Below are positions 36,218-44,509 of a stretch of DNA of 44,509 bases, in pieces. The DNA is from Roseibacillus sp. (GTDB taxonomy: Bacteria > Verrucomicrobiota > Verrucomicrobiia > Verrucomicrobiales > Akkermansiaceae). The position numbers and the translations under genes are program-made. Each line of letters starts with the position of its first letter. Within the stretch, counting starts at the first letter, position 1. The stretch is from the NCBI GenBank assembly GCA_002715825.1, contig PBAI01000016.1:1-44509 (forward strand), given 5' to 3'. Under the pieces are notes generated by a model. That model did no database searches, was not told the DNA's origin, and saw only the letters and a list, made by a program, of their open reading frames with translations.

Positions 36218-39169
36218 ATGAGCGAACGCCTAATACCGCGAGGAGTATCGATTTTCCTGCTCCTGCTGTCCCTCGCCCATGCTGAGCCTCCCAAGGAGGC
36301 AGCATTCAAGTATCTTTCTCCGGATGAGGCCATCGCCAAGATGAAAAGTCCCGAAGGGTTCGTGGTAAATGCTTTTGCCGCTGAGCCAGATTGTCAGCAA
36401 CCCTTTGCCTTCACTTTTGATGAGCGAGGACGAATCTGGCTCTGCGAGAATCTCAATTATGAGACCAGACGGTCAGACCTCTACGACTTGGGGCCACAGG
36501 GCCGCATCGTGATCCTCACGGATACCGACGGCGATGGTGAGATGGATGAACGGAAGGTCTTCAAGGACAAGATCATGTTTCCCACTGGGATCGCGTTGGG
36601 GCATGGTGGGGTATGGGTGGGGTCTCCTCCTAATCTCCTCTTTATTCCTGATAGGAATCGCGACGACATCCCGGATGCCGAGCCTGAGATCAAGCTGGAC
36701 GGATGGGGGCGACAGGACCGTCATGAGACCCTGAATAGTTTTCTCTGGGGACCCGACGGGTGGCTCTATGGAACCCATGGGGTCTTTACTCATTCCAATG
36801 TGGGGAAACCCGGTGCGCCTGATAGTGAGCGCCAGAAGATCAACGCCGGGGTGTGGCGCTACCATCCTCTCAATGAGAAGTTCGAGGTATTCGCCTACGG
36901 CACCAGTAACCCGTGGGGACTGGATTTTGATGAGAACGGTCAGGCGTTCGTGACCGCCTGCGTCATCCCGCACATGTTTCACATCATTCAGGGTGGGCGC
37001 TACCATCGCCAGGCAGGTCGCCACTTCAACCCCTACGTCTACGACGATATCAAGACCATCGCGGATCATCGCCATCCCTCTGCTCATGGGGGCGCACGAT
37101 TCTACCTGGCGGACCAGTTCCCCGAGAAATACCGAAAGAAGCTCTTCATGTGTAATATCCACATGCATGGCGTGCTGGTTGATGAGATTAAGAGGAAAGG
37201 GTCCGGGTATGTCGCGAGTGACCCAAAGTTTGGGGGAACGTTCTCGATGTCCAACGATCCGCAGTGGCTTGGATTTAATATGGAGATTGGCCCCGACGGG
37301 TCTCTGTATGCCATCGACTGGCATGATTCTGATATCTGCGGGCGCAAGGTCCTGCACCGCAAGACGGGGCGGATCTGGAGATACAGCTGGGGAAAGCAAA
37401 GCTTCCCAGTGGGAATGGATCTTACGAAACTGCCAGATGAAGAGCTGGTGGAAATGCATCTTCATCCCAATGAATGGTATGTCCGGCAGTCCCGTCGCCT
37501 GTTGCAGGAGCGGGCTCTTGCTGGGGATATCAAACCGGCAACGCTGGGGGGATTGCGTAGGATTCTCGACGAACATGAGGACCCGGCTCGTCGTCTGCGA
37601 GCTCTCTGGACCTTGCAGCTCGTGGGTGGTCTAGGGGATGTCATGCTGGCTCCTCTCCTGAACGACAAGGCCGAATATATCCGGGCCTGGGCAATTCAGC
37701 TTATCGCAGAGGACAAGCGGGTTCCTGATGCGATCCTCGAGAAGTGGGCAGTGATGGCAAAAGAGGATAAGAGCGCCGTGGTTCGTCTCTTTCTCGCCTC
37801 GGCAATGCAGCGTGTTGATTACGCCAAGCGCTGGGATGTCCTGACCGCCTTGGTCGGGCATGAAGGGGATAAGAGTGATCACAATCTTCCTCTTCTGATC
37901 TGGTACGCTCTCGAGCCACTGGTTGTCACTGATGAAGAACGGACAGCGGAAGTCGTTGACGCCTGCAAAATTTCGAAAGTGAGCGAATACATTGCCCGCC
38001 GAAGAAAGGCAGGCGGTAAGGCGGCAGCGGTTAAACCCCGCCCCAAGGGACCCAAGGCCAAACCGGTCAAGTCGGTTTCCGGAAAAGGGCTAGTATTACA
38101 TCTCAAGGCTGAAGATATAGAACACAGCGAAAAGTGGGGCGGAGCATCCCAGCCTCAAAAAGCCTTTCGTCCCTCGGTGGTAGCCTCCCTGGGCGGGCGT
38201 CGGGCCTTTAAGTTTGATGGGGCAGATGACCGTCTTGAGATTGCCCATCGTGAGGATCTTTCCTTCGAAAAAAATGAGGCCTATTCGTTGGCCGCATGGG
38301 TTTATATCGATGGAAGTAGCCCCGGGTGGAAGGCATTGGTGAACAAGTCCCGGGCGAAATCAGATTGGTATGGCGTCTGGATCAATGAACAAGGTCACTG
38401 GATCATGGGCGGACAGAATTCCAACGTGGAGGGTCCGAGGGTGACAAGGGGTTGGCATCACGTTTGTATCACCCAGGGCACGAGCGAGCGGTTTCTGTTT
38501 GTTGACGGCCATCTCGCCGCTTACGGTGCAGGTTCAGTCGCTGCCGATGGTGAGGGTGCGCTCTGGATCGGGGGTGCTCCCTCGGAGGAGGAGTTTTTCA
38601 GTGGAGGGATCAATGAGCTTCGCATATACAGGCGTGCCCTGAGTGCGGGCGAGGTAAGCCGCCTTTCCGATCAGCCGGTGGGACTGGCAAGTCAGGGAGC
38701 GCGGGCAGAGGAAAATACGCCAGAATTATTTGCGCATTACCGTGAGCTTCTCTCTGAGGAAAGCCTCAGTGGTGCCGATTTGGAGCATGGGCATCTGGTG
38801 TTTTCGGAAAGTTGTGGACGCTGTCATGCAGTAAATGGTGAGGGGGGAGTGTCCGGACCGGTCCTTAACGGTTCAGAGGTCGCAGATCTGGATTACCTTC
38901 TTCCCCACGTTCTGGATCCGGATGGCAAAATTGATGAGGAATACCGTTACTATAAGTTTGAACTTACCGACGAACGAGTGGTTCTGGGAGTGATTGCAGA
39001 GGAAGACTCAGAGTCCTATACTCTTGATTCCAACGTGGGACGCTTCGAGCTGAGAAAGTCAGAGGTCGCTCATGTAGACGTTCTGCCTTACTCGCTCATG
39101 CCCGATGCGGTCTTTCAGACCATGACGGATCGCGAGGTGCGCGATCTGGTGGCCTTCCTGCGGCAGTGA
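36218..39169 (+). CDS. PVC-type heme-binding CxxCH protein (membrane-bound dehydrogenase-like) with inserted LamG/concanavalin-like domain
   Basis: Met 36218; propeller motifs (FDERGRIWLCENLNYETRR, GPDGWLYGTHGVFTHSNVG, GPDGSLYAIDWHDSDIC); LamG-like AFKFDGADDRLEIAHREDLSF...GINELRIYRRALSAGEV; heme CGRCHAVNGEGG. Confidence 0.92.
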   Translation: MSERLIPRGVSIFLLLLSLAHAEPPKEAAFKYLSPDEAIAKMKSPEGFVVNAFAAEPDCQQPFAFTFDERGRIWLCENLNYETRRSDLYDLGPQGRIVILTDTDGDGEMDERKVFKDKIMFPTGIALGHGGVWVGSPPNLLFIPDRNRDDIPDAEPEIKLDGWGRQDRHETLNSFLWGPDGWLYGTHGVFTHSNVGKPGAPDSERQKINAGVWRYHPLNEKFEVFAYGTSNPWGLDFDENGQAFVTACVIPHMFHIIQGGRYHRQAGRHFNPYVYDDIKTIADHRHPSAHGGARFYLADQFPEKYRKKLFMCNIHMHGVLVDEIKRKGSGYVASDPKFGGTFSMSNDPQWLGFNMEIGPDGSLYAIDWHDSDICGRKVLHRKTGRIWRYSWGKQSFPVGMDLTKLPDEELVEMHLHPNEWYVRQSRRLLQERALAGDIKPATLGGLRRILDEHEDPARRLRALWTLQLVGGLGDVMLAPLLNDKAEYIRAWAIQLIAEDKRVPDAILEKWAVMAKEDKSAVVRLFLASAMQRVDYAKRWDVLTALVGHEGDKSDHNLPLLIWYALEPLVVTDEERTAEVVDACKISKVSEYIARRRKAGGKAAAVKPRPKGPKAKPVKSVSGKGLVLHLKAEDIEHSEKWGGASQPQKAFRPSVVASLGGRRAFKFDGADDRLEIAHREDLSFEKNEAYSLAAWVYIDGSSPGWKALVNKSRAKSDWYGVWINEQGHWIMGGQNSNVEGPRVTRGWHHVCITQGTSERFLFVDGHLAAYGAGSVAADGEGALWIGGAPSEEEFFSGGINELRIYRRALSAGEVSRLSDQPVGLASQGARAEENTPELFAHYRELLSEESLSGADLEHGHLVFSESCGRCHAVNGEGGVSGPVLNGSEVADLDYLLPHVLDPDGKIDEEYRYYKFELTDERVVLGVIAEEDSESYTLDSNVGRFELRKSEVAHVDVLPYSLMPDAVFQTMTDREVRDLVAFLRQ

Positions 39170-39209
39170 GAAAGCACCCGCCACCTGGTGCCGGTTCGAG
39201 ACCAGTTTC

Positions 39210-40394
39210 ATGATCTATCTCGACTCCAACGCGACCTCCCAGATTCATCCCGAGGTGGTAGAGGCCATGATGCCCTACCTGACGGACTACTGGCATAATC
39301 CTTCAAGTGGCTATCGATCTGCTCGCACGGTTCGGGACGCTCTCGCGACTGCGCGGGAGCAGATCGCTACCCTGATTAATGCCCATCCGGATGAGATCGT
39401 ATTCACGAGTGGGGGGACCGAGTCCAATAACATGACCCTGAAGTGGCTGGCCCGCCATGTGGGTCGGAAAGAGTCAAAGGTGGTGACCGTAGCTTCGGAG
39501 CATAGTGCTGTTCTGAGACCCTGTGAGGCGATGGCGGCGGTGGGCTATGATGTTTCCATGTGTGGTGTTCATGATGATGGCCGACTCCGTCTCGATCAAT
39601 TCAGTGAACTCGTCGATGGTGGGCGCCCGGGATTTGCCTCGGTCATGTGGTCTAATAATGAGACCGGAGTGACTCATCCGATCGCCGAGGCCTGTAAGGT
39701 CGTCAAGGACGCTGGTTGGGCCTTCCATACCGATGCTATTCAGGCCGTAGGAAAGATGCCGGTAGACGTCAGGGAGGTGCCAGTCGATTATCTCTCGCTG
39801 AGCGGGCACAAGTTTCATGCTCCCAAAGGAGTGGGCGCTCTCTACGTCCGGGAGGGCCTTCGTTTTGAACCGATGCTGCGTGGCGGAGGGCAGGAGAATG
39901 AGCGGCGAAGTGGGACTGAGAATGTGCCCTTCATCGTGGGTCTGGGAAAGGCTGCTGAAATCATGAAGAGCGAGCTCGACCGGGATGGACATGCCGGAGT
40001 GCGCGAACGCCGGAATCGATTCGAGGATCGCTTGATCAGCGAAATCGAGGGAGTGACTTTGAACGGTTCCCGGGAGCACCGGGCAGCGAATATTATTCAT
40101 GTGTCCTTTGATCACTGTGAGGCGGCAGGTCTGCTCATCCTTCTTGATGAGGCAGGAGTTCAGTGTTCGGCAGGAAGTGCCTGCATGACCGGAAAGCAGC
40201 AACCCAGCCATGTCCAGAAGGCCATGGGCTTTTCCGACGAGAAGGCCCGGAGTAGCCTGCGAATTTCTCTTTCGATCTTCACTACCGACGAAGAGGTGGA
40301 GGAGGCTGCGGGCGCAGTGGCCGCGGCAGTGATAAAGCTGCGCAGCGTGCAGGGTCCACCCGGAGTTGGGCCCGTGGTGGTCTACGGAAGCTGA
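39210..40394 (+). CDS. cysteine desulfurase (NifS/IscS family)
   Basis: IYLDSNATSQIHPEV, HTDAIQAVGKMPVD, SGHKFHAPKGVGALY (PLP Lys), SAGSACMTGKQQPSHV (catalytic Cys loop). Confidence 0.93.
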   Translation: MIYLDSNATSQIHPEVVEAMMPYLTDYWHNPSSGYRSARTVRDALATAREQIATLINAHPDEIVFTSGGTESNNMTLKWLARHVGRKESKVVTVASEHSAVLRPCEAMAAVGYDVSMCGVHDDGRLRLDQFSELVDGGRPGFASVMWSNNETGVTHPIAEACKVVKDAGWAFHTDAIQAVGKMPVDVREVPVDYLSLSGHKFHAPKGVGALYVREGLRFEPMLRGGGQENERRSGTENVPFIVGLGKAAEIMKSELDRDGHAGVRERRNRFEDRLISEIEGVTLNGSREHRAANIIHVSFDHCEAAGLLILLDEAGVQCSAGSACMTGKQQPSHVQKAMGFSDEKARSSLRISLSIFTTDEEVEEAAGAVAAAVIKLRSVQGPPGVGPVVVYGS

Positions 40395-40476
40395 CTACCA
40401 GTGGGGGGGCGCACCTCGCGGCTTGACGAGGGCTCACCGCTACCCCAGTCTCCGCGGCCCACTGACTCATACCACC

Positions 40477-41529
40477 ATGGCCACCAAGATTTATACCAAT
40501 AAGGACGCCAATATTAATGCCATCCGGCGCAAGAAGCTTGCCGTGATCGGATTCGGATCACAGGGACACGCCCATGCCCTTAATCTCAAGGAGAGTGGCT
40601 GTGACGTGACCATCGGACTTTACTCGAAGTCAAAATCCCGTCCCGTTGCCAAGAAACTTGGATTCAAGGTCATGGATACCGGAGATGCGGTGAAGCACGC
40701 GGATGTGATTTTTGTCGCGACTCCTGACACCGTGATTCCCTCGGTCTACGCCAAGGATATTGCTCCTAATCTCTCGGCAGGAAAAACCCTTCTCTTCTCT
40801 CACGGGTTTGCGGTTCATTTTGATCTTATCGATACTCCGGATGACATCGATGTCATCATGGTAGCCCCAAAGGGCCCCGGACACACGGTGCGTAGCCAGT
40901 TCGTTGAGAAGAAGGGAGTTCCGACTCTGATTGCGGTCGACAAGGATGCGACCGGTAAGGCGAAGCAGACCGCCCTTGCATGGGCCAAGGGGATCGGAGG
41001 GACTCGCGCGGGTGTCTTCGAGACCAACTTCCGGGAGGAAACAGTGACTGATCTCTTTGGTGAACAGTGCGTTCTCTGCGGGGGAGCCTCCGCTCTGGTG
41101 AAGGCAGGTTACGAGGTGCTGGTGGAAGCAGGCTATTCTCCTGAGATGGCTTACTTTGAATGTCTCCACGAGCTGAAGCTCATTGTCGATCTCATGAATG
41201 AGAGCGGAATTGCTGGAATGCGATTCTCCATTTCGGAGACTGCAGAGTATGGCGACGTCACGGTAGGACCCAAGATTATCAACGAGTCGGTCAAGAACCG
41301 GATGCGCCGCCAACTCAAGACCATTGAAAGTGGTAAGTTCGCCAAGGAATGGGTGGGAGAGTTCGAAGCGGGGTGCAAGAACTTCAACAAGATCCGCAAG
41401 ACCGAGGAGAAGCACGGTATCGAGAAGGTCGGTGCCAAGCTGCGAGGAATGATGACCTGGCTTGGAAAGAAGGCCAAGACTGTGGGTAAGGGAGTGAGCC
41501 AGGCCAGCTACGTTTCGACTTCAAAATAA
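40477..41529 (+). CDS. ilvC: ketol-acid reductoisomerase
   Basis: Start ATG 40477 (MATKIYTNKDANINAIRRKKLAVIGFGSQGHAHALNLKESGCDV); GVFETNFREETVTDLFGEQCVLCGG; IAGMRFSISETAEYGD. Confidence 0.96.
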   Translation: MATKIYTNKDANINAIRRKKLAVIGFGSQGHAHALNLKESGCDVTIGLYSKSKSRPVAKKLGFKVMDTGDAVKHADVIFVATPDTVIPSVYAKDIAPNLSAGKTLLFSHGFAVHFDLIDTPDDIDVIMVAPKGPGHTVRSQFVEKKGVPTLIAVDKDATGKAKQTALAWAKGIGGTRAGVFETNFREETVTDLFGEQCVLCGGASALVKAGYEVLVEAGYSPEMAYFECLHELKLIVDLMNESGIAGMRFSISETAEYGDVTVGPKIINESVKNRMRRQLKTIESGKFAKEWVGEFEAGCKNFNKIRKTEEKHGIEKVGAKLRGMMTWLGKKAKTVGKGVSQASYVSTSK

Positions 41530-41606
41530 CCAGAAGAACGAAGTAGCCACCCGGCTGTTCCTGCTTTCTGACAGCGGACTCTCGCCGGAGTGCGACGACC
41601 CAGGTT

Positions 41607-41638
41607 AAGCCGCCTCTCCATGATAGAGGCGGCTTTTG
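41607..41638 (+). terminator. intrinsic terminator downstream of ilvC
   Basis: Perfect 9-bp stem GCCGCCTCT-ccatgat-AGAGGCGGC (41609-41633) followed by TTTT. Confidence 0.9.
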
Positions 41639-41712
41639 CATTTTTACGCAAAAGCTCGCACATCGCCAACGGCGCCTCAACCGGTGGGCAGCTGGCTATC
41701 TACCAAGGACTT

Positions 41713-41740
41713 GTGTTATGAAGATTGATCTTCATAATAC
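41713..41740. promoter_or_regulatory. palindromic operator candidate upstream of the MFS transporter
   Basis: GTgTTATGAAGAT-TG-ATCTTCATAAtAC: a perfect 10-bp inverted repeat (41716-41725 / 41728-41737) extending to 12/13 matches; overlaps a possible -10 CATAAT with TTGTGT 16 nt upstream. Confidence 0.6.
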
Positions 41741-41769
41741 CCAAGCTTCTAACCTACTAGACACACAAT

Positions 41770-43344
41770 ATGAAAGACCGTAACGACAAGTTAGTTTTTT
41801 GGGGGTGCTTCATCGCCCTCATCACGACTGCCTTCGCCTTTATTACCAGGGCGTTCATGGTAAATGATCCCGGACTCTGGCCCGAGACCTTCGGGCTCAA
41901 TGCGGTTCAAGGTCAGGAGCTGTTTCAGGCGGGTATCTGGCCCTTTGCGATCAGTATCATCCTCTTCAGCCTGATTATTGACAAAATCGGCTACCGGTCT
42001 GCGATGGTCTTCAGCTTCGTCTGCTATGCGGCTTACGCCATTCTTGCGTTTATGGCCTACGGGACAGTCAACGCGGAAGGGCTGGACGGCCAAGCTCTTA
42101 AGGACGCTCAGGCTCAGGCCTATAAGCTGCTCTACATAGGCTCAATTATCCTTGGTCTCGGGAACGGCACGGTGGAAGCCTATATTAACCCGGTGGTGGC
42201 CACGATGTTTAACAAGGACAAGACCAAGTGGCTCAATATCCTTCATGCGGGTTGGCCGGGCGGCTTGGTGCTCGGGGGTATTCTTACGATTCTTCTGGGC
42301 GCTAAGGTGGCGGACGACTGGCGGGTTCTGATCGTGATTATTGCGATTCCTGCGATTGTGTTCCTGCTCATGTTGATCAAGGCAAAGTTTCCGGTTAACG
42401 AGCGGGTCGCAGCTGGGGCAACCTACCGTGAGATGCTTGGAGAATTTGGAGCAATTGGAGCGGCCATTGCTGCATACTTGATTACCAAGGAGCTCGGAAA
42501 AGTGTTTGGGTGGGCCGACCTTACAGTTATCGCAATCGTGGCAGTCTTAGTGATCGCCTACGGTCTTTACTGCAAATCTCCCGGCCGCCCCATGATGATC
42601 TTTCTCTGTATCGTCATGTTTCCGCTGGCCACTACCGAGCTGGGCACGGACGGGGCCATCACGGGAATAATGGAAGGGCCCTTGAAAGAGATTGGGCAGA
42701 ATCCTCTATGGGTGCTGATTTACACTTCTGCCATTATGACAGTTCTGCGATTTTTCTCAGGGCCTATCGTTCACAAACTTACTCCGCTGGGACTCCTGGC
42801 AACTTGTGCGCTGTTAGCGATTGCTGGGTTATTTTTCCTGTCTATGACGACCACTTTAGTGGCAATCTTTGCCGCAGCAACGTTGTATGGTATCGGTAAA
42901 ACATTCTTCTGGCCTACCACTCTGGGGGTTGTAGCGGAGCAATTCCCGAAGGGTGGAGCTCTGACCCTAAATGCGATCGCTGGCATTGGAATGCTTAGCG
43001 TAGGGATCGTTGGAGGCCCGCTAATTGGAGCGATGCAGGAGAAGTCTGTGGAAACCGCGGTTCAGGAGAAGATGGCAGAGGGGACATACGCCAAAATATC
43101 GAAGGAAGATACCTACTTTCTCGGGAAATATAATGCGATTGATGGCGACAAACTGAAAACCCTGCCGCAGGCGGATCAAGACAAGATCGGGGAGGTTAGC
43201 ACAAACGCAAAGCAGGGTGCTCTGGCGAAAATCACGATTTTCCCGGCCATTATGCTGCTCTGCTATCTGGGGTTGATCTTCTACTTTAAGTCGAGAGGAG
43301 GTTATAAGCCCGTCGAAATTGGCGGCGATGGAGGAGGACACTAA
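41770..43344 (+). CDS. MFS transporter
   Basis: 524 aa with about 12 hydrophobic segments (MVFSFVCYAAYAILAFMAYG, IAIVAVLVIAYGLYC, etc.); MFS-like organisation with a soluble segment before the last TM. Confidence 0.85.
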   Translation: MKDRNDKLVFWGCFIALITTAFAFITRAFMVNDPGLWPETFGLNAVQGQELFQAGIWPFAISIILFSLIIDKIGYRSAMVFSFVCYAAYAILAFMAYGTVNAEGLDGQALKDAQAQAYKLLYIGSIILGLGNGTVEAYINPVVATMFNKDKTKWLNILHAGWPGGLVLGGILTILLGAKVADDWRVLIVIIAIPAIVFLLMLIKAKFPVNERVAAGATYREMLGEFGAIGAAIAAYLITKELGKVFGWADLTVIAIVAVLVIAYGLYCKSPGRPMMIFLCIVMFPLATTELGTDGAITGIMEGPLKEIGQNPLWVLIYTSAIMTVLRFFSGPIVHKLTPLGLLATCALLAIAGLFFLSMTTTLVAIFAAATLYGIGKTFFWPTTLGVVAEQFPKGGALTLNAIAGIGMLSVGIVGGPLIGAMQEKSVETAVQEKMAEGTYAKISKEDTYFLGKYNAIDGDKLKTLPQADQDKIGEVSTNAKQGALAKITIFPAIMLLCYLGLIFYFKSRGGYKPVEIGGDGGGH

Positions 43345-43361
43345 TTCCTCAATAAATTTCC

Positions 43362-43395
43362 AAGCGGCTCCGGGAAACCGGAGCCGCTTTTTTCT
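43362..43395. terminator. bidirectional intrinsic terminator between convergent genes
   Basis: Perfect 12-bp stem AAGCGGCTCCGG-gaaa-CCGGAGCCGCTT followed by TTTT; lies between the + strand MFS gene and the - strand cyclophilin-like gene. Confidence 0.9.
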
Positions 43396-43428
43396 TTGTA
43401 GCATGCAAGCCTTGAAGCAACGTCGCTA

Positions 43429-44509
43429 TCAAGGGGTCCGCACATACCGCCAGCTACCATTCTCGAGAGGATCTGCCGCGTTCAGGAGATCGGAGCCTTC
43501 AAGGCGGCTGGGGTTGGCTAGCACTGGAATCGAGAATGGTGGGGAGCCATTGGACCAGGCGAGATCGTAGTGGAGGACGAGGCGGTAAGTAGGCTGGTTG
43601 CCGGTGGTGGATGTGAGCTGGAATTCCCGAGCATAGGGACTGGTTTCTTCCCGTGAGATGATGAATTCGCCGGTGCCGAAGGTTCCTTGATAAGTGCCAG
43701 CGTAACCGGTCTCGTCGAAGAAGCAGCTGGCGTTCACGATTCCCCGGTTAGGATCCCGGAAGTTCAGGAGGATGGCCGCATTCCCAAAATTGCGCTCGGT
43801 GGAAGGCCAGTGGGGATATTCCACCACTCCGCCCCGGAAAAAAGCCCGAGAGGCTAAGGCCTGAGTGGAGGAAAGATCATAGCCCCCGGATTCGCTTCCG
43901 GGAGCACGGCTAAGAGAGAGGGGTCCAATCCAGTCGCGTAAATCGAGAGAGCTCCACAGAAAGAGGCTGGAGCCCGGGGTGGAATTCCAGTCGAGAAACG
44001 TGGTGCTACCGGAGCGTCTGAAGCTGAAGATTGGAGGGCGTGCAGACGGAAGAAGAAAAAGAGAGAAATGATCGGGATCGAGAAGGTTACGACGGAAAAT
44101 GAGGTCCCCTTGGGTCAGGTAGCGGATCCGTACGGAATCGATGATGTGAAAACCGGGCAAACTGTTGGAGAGAGCGGCCACGGTGAGCCGACCGTTATCT
44201 CCCGGAGGAAAGGTGGTCTGGAGAACTCTTCCAAAAGCGGTGTAGGCTTTACCGGCCCGGCTGGGATTACCGCTGAGACTGCTGGGGATGTTGATGAAGA
44301 ACCGGCTTCCGTTGGAGTTCGGTCCGTTATTTTCCATGTAGACGGTATAGGTTCCGCTTCCTGGCAGGGTGAAGTCGTCCCTGAGTGTCCATCCCGCGTC
44401 GTCCCTTCCGGTTCCGTTACGGGAGCCGCTCGCGATCTCAGTGCCTGCGGTGAGCGAATGGAAGGAGAGCCCGTCGTAGAAAGGGGATTGGCGCACCTGT
44501 CCTTCTGTG
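43429..44509 (-). CDS. cyclophilin-like (PPIase-fold) protein with C-terminal extension, truncated at the window edge
   Basis: FYDGLSFHSLTAGTEIASGSRNGTGRDDAGWTLRDDF, YTVYMENNGPNSNGSRFFINI, GKAYTAFGRVL align with cyclophilin motifs; the N-terminus lies beyond 44509. Confidence 0.7.
   Translation of the reverse strand, partial: TEGQVRQSPFYDGLSFHSLTAGTEIASGSRNGTGRDDAGWTLRDDFTLPGSGTYTVYMENNGPNSNGSRFFINIPSSLSGNPSRAGKAYTAFGRVLQTTFPPGDNGRLTVAALSNSLPGFHIIDSVRIRYLTQGDLIFRRNLLDPDHFSLFLLPSARPPIFSFRRSGSTTFLDWNSTPGSSLFLWSSLDLRDWIGPLSLSRAPGSESGGYDLSSTQALASRAFFRGGVVEYPHWPSTERNFGNAAILLNFRDPNRGIVNASCFFDETGYAGTYQGTFGTGEFIISREETSPYAREFQLTSTTGNQPTYRLVLHYDLAWSNGSPPFSIPVLANPSRLEGSDLLNAADPLENGSWRYVRTP

Noticed and set aside
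36473-37576. 367-aa minus-strand ORF inside the CxxCH gene
   Set aside because: Antisense shadow ORF of a well-supported gene; arises from GC-rich codon bias, with no domain signal.
39185-39205. tRNA T-arm-like sequence CTGGTGCCGGTTCGAGACCAG
   Set aside because: Only a GGTTCGA-like loop; no acceptor, D or anticodon arms, and it abuts the cysteine desulfurase start.
1-44509. Search for CRISPR arrays, IS elements, integrases, toxin-antitoxin pairs or known defence operons
   Set aside because: No regularly spaced direct repeats, transposase motifs or canonical defence gene combinations found by reading.

Overview
The 44.5-kb window is gene-dense, high-GC bacterial chromosome. Its protein families (PSCyt1/PSD1 cytochromes, two PVC-type CxxCH 'membrane-bound dehydrogenase' proteins, a sulfatase, a TAT-exported sugar isomerase, CPBP proteases, GYF_2-RDD and SHD1-hydrolase architectures) point to a Verrucomicrobiota/PVC-type genome. 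That taxonomic call is an inference. I support about 32 CDSs, three intrinsic-terminator hairpins and one strong palindromic operator candidate. I saw no rRNA, tRNA, CRISPR array, IS element or prophage, and no canonical defence island. The most notable observations are: a TTGA-overlapped 46-aa small ORF directly after rnhA, absent from the supplied ORF track; a near-perfect 28-bp palindrome over a putative promoter upstream of an MFS transporter; a ~600-bp gap with nested hairpins upstream of an HU gene; a cyclophilin-like protein whose catalytic FHR motif reads FHS; a bacterial NYN-LOTUS (MARF1-like) protein with an H1-like Lys-rich linker; a secreted SNase-HhH fusion next to a His/Cys-rich lipoprotein; tandem CPBP paralogs; and a DUF481-like protein made of two tandem halves. 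Nothing here clearly forms a complete novel multi-gene system. These are leads rather than demonstrations.
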